NCBI GenBank assembly: GCA_964568355.1
Contig: CAZMRK010000383.1
Coordinates: 1-29,042, forward strand
DNA from: JAJPJX01 sp964568355
GTDB taxonomy: Bacteria > Acidobacteriota > Terriglobia > Bryobacterales > Bryobacteraceae
Length of the DNA: 29,042 nucleotides
Direction of reading: 5' to 3'
Below are positions 26,201 through 29,042 of this stretch, one piece after another. Numbering within the stretch: position 1 is the stretch's first letter; each line of letters starts with the position of its first letter. The notes under the pieces were generated by a model that saw only the letters and a list, made by a program, of their open reading frames with translations, made no database searches and was not told the DNA's origin. The translations under genes were made by a program, and so were the position numbers.

Positions 26201-26361
26201 CGCGGCGTCCCCTGGGCCTGGCCGTCGTCGGAGGACTGCTCTTCTCCCAGCTCATCACTCTGTACCTGACGCCGGTCTTCTACACCTACCTGGCAAACTG
26301 CCAGGTCCGTTTCCAAGCCTGGCGCACCCGCCGCCAGCAGCTCGCCGCGGTCGCCCGCTAA
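23239..26361 (+). CDS. RND-family (HAE-1/MdtC-like) efflux transporter, second of a tandem pair
   Basis: Also 1040 residues and clearly paralogous to the preceding gene along its whole length. It starts at GTG 23239 (VNISEGFIHRPIATS) within a GTGA overlap with the previous stop; GGAGG lies 10 bases upstream. The open frame runs far back into the first RND gene, but that is a shadow. Proton-relay residues are present: Asp405-Asp406 in SIGFVVDDAIVMLEN and the GIVKKNAIMQIDF Lys. Porter regions differ more than membrane segments do, for example HLERGE versus HMEMGE and NQFSMIAGLE versus RQFTMIAGMD. Such tandem pairs (MdtB/MdtC type) can form heterotrimers; whether this one does is inference. Confidence 0.95.
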   Translation: MNISEGFIHRPIATSLLMLAIAMFGMVAYRSLPVSDLPNVDFPTLLVTAALPGASPETMASAVATPLENQFSMIAGLESMTSVNSLGNTQVTLEFALSRQLDGAAVDVQAAITQASRLLPQGMPTPPTFTKVNPADQPILYLALTSPSVPLWTLDEYAQTRIAQRISMVTGVAQVQVLGAQKYAVHAQMDPQALATRQIGINEVEAALKNWNVNLPTGAIVGPKRAFTLQASGQLMSAAQYRSLVVAYRKGSPVRLEELGKVIDSVEDDKTASWFYNEKGGERAIVLAIQRQPGTNTIEVTDNVKKLLPLFKQELPPSVMMNVLYDRSETIRESFNDVKFTMALTLGLVVMVIFLFLRNVSATVIPSLALPFSIIGTFAIMYLLNYSLDNLSMMALILSIGFVVDDAIVMLENIVRHMEMGEGPMQAALEGSREIGFTIVSMTVSLAAVFIPVLFMGGILGRLFKEFAVTICVAILISGVVSVTLTPMLCSRFLKPPRDQRRGWFYHSTERFFDGMLRLYDRSLQWVLRYRPVTMAIFVVVLVATAWMFIQVPKGFIPAQDTDQMIAVTEAQQGTSYYQMVQAQGEIADLIRQDPNVDALVSTVGGTAASTLGGPNYGEMVIHLKPRSERPLLVDQIIEELRPKLAGFPGMRVFLQNPPTIQIGGQVTKSLYQFSMHSPDKEELYPLSQKLLAEVMKLEGVRDVTSDLQIESPQVKVNIDRDKAAAMQVSPSQIENAFYDAFGPRWVSTIYAAVNEYKVLLELEPRYQMDPRAISLLYFKSANGQLIPLDTLASIHQETGPQAINHFGQLPAVTISFNLVPGVSLGGVVSKIDELAQQTLPATIGTTFEGEAKAFQSSLGNLWVLLLVAVMVVYIVLGILYESYIHPLTILSGLPSAGFGALITLYLFRIDLNIYAFVGLIMLIGIVKKNAIMQIDFALDAERNHGMSPLEAIYQGCLIRFRPIMMTTMAALLGALPIALGYGAGAEARRPLGLAVVGGLLFSQLITLYLTPVFYTYLANCQVRFQAWRTRRQQLAAVAR

Positions 26362-26370
26362 ACCCGTGGC

Positions 26371-26409
26371 GCACGATTCATCGTGCCGCGTCGACACTCC
26401 TGTCGACGC
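26371..26409. repeat. Two adjacent inverted repeats between convergent genes
   Basis: GCACGAT-TC-ATCGTGC (26371-26386) is followed after one base by GCGTCGACA-CTCC-TGTCGACGC (26388-26409), arms 7 and 9 bp, both perfect. They fill most of the 53-bp gap between the RND gene stop (26361) and the stop of the BP74-like gene (26415). No U tract follows on either strand. They could serve as a bidirectional terminator or be a copy of a dispersed intergenic repeat. Confidence 0.75.
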
Positions 26410-26414
26410 CGCTG

Positions 26415-27617
26415 CTACCGTGCCGCCGTAATCGGCATTCCGCCAATCACCACCTCGACCGGATTGGCCCGCATCGAGGCGCCCGTCGCCGTGGCTACAC
26501 TCACCTCAATCGCAGCGCTGGTCGTGGAAGCCACCAGGCGCGGCAGCGGGATATTGATCTGGTCCAGCCCCATCGTGCCGCCCTGCGGCCCCACGTACAG
26601 AACAGTCGCCTCTTCCGACCCCACCGATACCGATACAGCGTCGGAGCCCACCTGGTGGAAGCCGGTGCCGTACAGCGATAAATAGAGGTCGCCCGGCGTG
26701 TTCGTATCGATCGGAACAGGAAGCACGGCTCCGGTCGCCGGATCCACCGAAACCAGGCTCTGGGTCGTGCGGGTGCCATCCGGACTGACCCGGAGCAGCG
26801 TGGCCGCGGCATAGTTCTGGCCGTTGCGGCTGATAAAGAATAACGCGGGCGCGGCGCTTGCGAGATAGGCCTGGGTTTCCATCCGGGTCGAATCGGCGCG
26901 AACGACGCTCACCGTTTGCAGCCCCGGCGTCGCATCCTGCGGCAGCACGGCATTGATCTGCGATGGCGACGCGAAGATCAGCGGGAGCTTGCGCGCCGGC
27001 TGCTCGCCGGGGCGGATCTCGACCGAGATACCCGCCAGGCTGAGCGGCAGATCCGCGCCGGACGCTTGCTCGGTACGATCCGTAAAGTTACTCCCATAAA
27101 TCGAGACCAGCGCCCCCGGGCTGACGGCCGCCTGGCTGTGGTTTGCCGCCGAAAGAACATAGACGGCCCGGTCGGCCTCTGGCGGCCGGGATACTTCGCG
27201 TGTGACCTTGGAGGACCAGGGGCACCAGACGCTGTTCGGCAGCAACGCCCCTCCCACTTCGTCCAGATGGTCCTCGATCCCTCGTGCCGAGGAATCACAG
27301 ACCTCGGTTGCAAACGAAAAGAAACTCACCGAACCGGGGTCGACATGGAAGTGCCATTGCGGATTGTAGAATGCCGGGGCCTTGACCACCGTCCCCATTA
27401 CCGAGACGGTTTCGGTCTCTTTCCCGCTCACAATATCCCGGGCGCGCTGAATCAGGGTCGGGTCAAACAGTTGCAGTACAAAGGTTTCGGTGCCGCCTTC
27501 GCCCCCGACCTGAACCTCGAAATAAGCGTCGATGGGCGCCTGAGCCCACATCGAGGCCGCGCCGGCAAGCAGCAGAGGAAGAAGTCTTCTTGGGTGTCTC
27601 ATGACAGGCGATCTCAT
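26415..27617 (-). CDS. Secreted BP74-like domain fused to a Solibacter-type TIGR03437 domain
   Basis: A 400-residue exported protein. A signal peptide (RRLLPLLLAGAASMWAQA) is followed by a domain, about residues 28-145, that matches the BP74 (calmodulin-binding protein homologue) N-terminal pattern: AYFEVQVGG, TETFVLQLFDPTLIQRARDI, YNPQWHFHVDPGSVSFFSFA, EVCDSSARGIEDHLDEVGG and LPNSVWCPWSSKV. Residues about 150-395 form the TIGR03437 C-terminal domain typical of Solibacter relatives: SPGALVSIYGSNFTD, LPLIFASPSQINAVLPQDAT, SAAPALFFISRNGQNYAAA, GDLYLSLYGTGFHQVG, GPQGGTMGLDQINIPLPRL. TIGR03437 proteins are surface or secreted and of unknown function. ATG 27617 is listed; ATG 27602 (MRHPRR) is equally possible, and neither has a good ribosome binding site. 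It is divergent from the amino acid permease (70-bp gap). Confidence 0.85.
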   Translation of the reverse strand: MRSPVMRHPRRLLPLLLAGAASMWAQAPIDAYFEVQVGGEGGTETFVLQLFDPTLIQRARDIVSGKETETVSVMGTVVKAPAFYNPQWHFHVDPGSVSFFSFATEVCDSSARGIEDHLDEVGGALLPNSVWCPWSSKVTREVSRPPEADRAVYVLSAANHSQAAVSPGALVSIYGSNFTDRTEQASGADLPLSLAGISVEIRPGEQPARKLPLIFASPSQINAVLPQDATPGLQTVSVVRADSTRMETQAYLASAAPALFFISRNGQNYAAATLLRVSPDGTRTTQSLVSVDPATGAVLPVPIDTNTPGDLYLSLYGTGFHQVGSDAVSVSVGSEEATVLYVGPQGGTMGLDQINIPLPRLVASTTSAAIEVSVATATGASMRANPVEVVIGGMPITAAR

Positions 27618-27687
27618 AATTAAGACGAACCGGCCCGCCGCTTTGGCGACACCCGCGCAACACGCATTTCTTGCGGGGAGCGCGACA

Positions 27688-29042
27688 ATGAGGTTTACTG
27701 TTGAGGTGGCGCAGACGAAAACTCAGGAAAAGGGGCTCCTGGCCAGGAAAACCCTGAACATGATCCGGGCCGAGGCCGAACAGGAAGACGAACACAGCCT
27801 GAAGAGGGCGCTGGGGCCTGTCAACCTCATCGCCCTGGGCATCGGCGCGATCATCGGGGCCGGCATCTTCGTACTCACCGGCTCGGCCGCGGCCCAATAT
27901 TCCGGACCGGCCATCATCCTTTCGTTCATTTTGGCGGGCGTGGGATGCCTGTTCGCCGGCCTCTGTTACGCCGAGTTCGCCTCTCTGATCCCCATCTGCG
28001 GCTCGGCCTATACTTACGGCTATGCCACCCTGGGCGAAATCTTCGCCTGGATCATCGGCTGGGACCTGATTCTGGAATACGCGTTCGGCGCCGCTACGGT
28101 CGCCTCCGGATGGAGCGCCAACGTGGTGCTGCTGGCGCAGCACCTGGGCATCACCATTCCCCCGGAACTGACGGCCACTCCGGGCACACATATGGTGCTC
28201 TATAACGGACTCTGGGTTCCGGCCAGTGCCGCGCCGGCCGCGCTGGTCGCTTCCCTGCCCCACGTGACCGCCGTATTCAACCTGATCGCGTTTCTCGCCA
28301 TCTGCGCGGTCACCACCATCCTCGTCGTGGGAATCCAGGAATCGGCCAGCGTCAACACCGTCATCGTGTTCATCAAGGTGGGCACGGTACTGGTCTTCAT
28401 CGCCGTCGCCGCGATCTATGTCCTCCAGCATCCCGCCGTTGCCGCAGCCAACTGGCATCCTTTCGTGCCGCCCAATGCCGGCGAGTTCGGCAAGTACGGC
28501 TGGTCCGGCGTGGGGCGCGCGGCCGCCGTGATTTTCTTCGCCTACATCGGCTTTGACGCCGTCTCGACCGCCGCCCAGGAAGCGCGCAATCCGCAAAAGG
28601 ACATGCCCCTGGGAATTCTGGGATCGCTCGTCATCTGCACGGTCCTCTACATCGTCACGGCGGGCCTGCTGACCGGCGTCGTCAACTACACTCAGCTCAA
28701 TGTCGCGGCGCCTGTGGCCATTGGCATGGAGGCCACCGGCGTGCGCTGGGGTCAGTACCTGGTCTTGATCGGCAGCATCATGGGCCTGAGCACGGTCATG
28801 CTGGTCATGCTGCTGGGCCAGTCCCGCGTCTTCTTCGCCATGTCCCGCGACGGCCTGCTGCCGCAGTGGGCCGGCGCCGTCCATCCGCGTTTCCGCACCC
28901 CCTGGATCTCCTCGATTCTGGTCGGCCTCTTCGTAGCCGTCTTTGCGGCCGTGATCCCGATCGGCATCCTGGGCGAACTGGTGAGCATCGGCACGCTCCT
29001 GGCGTTCGTCATCGTCTGCGCCGGCGTCTGGCTGCTGCGCAT
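27688..29042 (+). CDS. APC-family amino acid permease (CAT/YfnA-like), partial at the right edge
   Basis: The visible 451 residues form a polytopic inner-membrane transporter of the amino acid-polyamine-organocation superfamily, cationic amino acid transporter branch. A polar N-terminal tail (about 40 residues) leads to ALGPVNLIALGIGAIIGAGI, the unwound TM1 substrate motif, then FAGLCYAEFASLIPICGSAY, the FFAYIGFDAVSTAAQEARNP motif of TM6 and its loop, and GQSRVFFAMSRDGLLP in the TM8-9 region. ATG 27688 has GGGGAG 7 bases upstream. The frame is open to the window end, so the last membrane segments are missing. Substrate specificity is not readable from sequence. Family assignment is secure. 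Confidence 0.94.
   Translation, partial: MRFTVEVAQTKTQEKGLLARKTLNMIRAEAEQEDEHSLKRALGPVNLIALGIGAIIGAGIFVLTGSAAAQYSGPAIILSFILAGVGCLFAGLCYAEFASLIPICGSAYTYGYATLGEIFAWIIGWDLILEYAFGAATVASGWSANVVLLAQHLGITIPPELTATPGTHMVLYNGLWVPASAAPAALVASLPHVTAVFNLIAFLAICAVTTILVVGIQESASVNTVIVFIKVGTVLVFIAVAAIYVLQHPAVAAANWHPFVPPNAGEFGKYGWSGVGRAAAVIFFAYIGFDAVSTAAQEARNPQKDMPLGILGSLVICTVLYIVTAGLLTGVVNYTQLNVAAPVAIGMEATGVRWGQYLVLIGSIMGLSTVMLVMLLGQSRVFFAMSRDGLLPQWAGAVHPRFRTPWISSILVGLFVAVFAAVIPIGILGELVSIGTLLAFVIVCAGVWLLR

Noticed and set aside
27463..28884. Minus-strand open frame of 473 codons
   Set aside because: It is antisense to the APC permease, whose plus-strand frame has a good ribosome binding site and all family motifs.

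Overview
The window looks like a chromosomal segment of a GC-rich Acidobacteriota, most likely the Bryobacterales/Solibacter group. This rests on gene content, not on a marker gene: a large Oar-like TonB-dependent receptor with an N-terminal carboxypeptidase-regulatory-like domain, a secreted protein ending in a Solibacter-type TIGR03437 domain, and a Planctomycete-type cytochrome (DUF1549/DUF1553) gene followed by a DUF1501 gene. No rRNA, tRNA, CRISPR array, transposase or phage gene was seen. Coding density is high and both strands are used.

Left part (1-4905). Reading leftward on the minus strand come endonuclease III (nth), a small lipoprotein, a polytopic GT-C-like membrane protein with a C-terminal discoidin-like domain, and an N-acetylglucosamine-kinase-like BadF/BadG ATPase that runs off the left edge. 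The last three overlap by 4 bp and 1 bp and are almost certainly translationally coupled. A SRPBCC-fold protein is divergent from nth.

Middle (4892-8429). A minus-strand zinc-ribbon/proline-rich/single-TM protein overlaps the SRPBCC gene tail to tail. An NCS2 (AzgA-like) purine permease reads away from it on the plus strand. Next comes a regulator joining an IclR-type winged helix to a sugar-binding (type 1 periplasmic-binding-protein) domain.

Sugar block (8476-15902). On the minus strand, in transcription order, lie the TonB-dependent receptor, a GH78 alpha-L-rhamnosidase and a TIM-barrel sugar isomerase/epimerase. This fits uptake of a rhamnosylated glycan, release of rhamnose outside the cytoplasm, and conversion of the sugar inside. 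The IclR/PBP regulator converges on this block and is a plausible controller. A 28-bp-arm palindrome sits at the convergence point, and a strong hairpin without a U tract separates the receptor from the rhamnosidase.

Right part (16265-29042). On the plus strand are the diheme-motif DUF1549/DUF1553 protein, the DUF1501 protein (Tat signal), and two tandem RND transporters of identical length (1040 aa each, 4-bp overlap) with no membrane-fusion protein or outer-membrane channel beside them. Two back-to-back inverted repeats separate these from a convergent secreted protein that fuses a BP74-like N-terminal domain to TIGR03437. A partial APC-family amino acid permease runs off the right edge.

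The items most worth following up are the IclR-HTH/periplasmic-binding fusion regulator, the BP74/TIGR03437 secreted fusion, the GT-C/discoidin operon, the adaptor-less RND pair behind the DUF1549/DUF1501 genes, and the structured intergenic repeats. I did not find a clear-cut new defence or mobile system.
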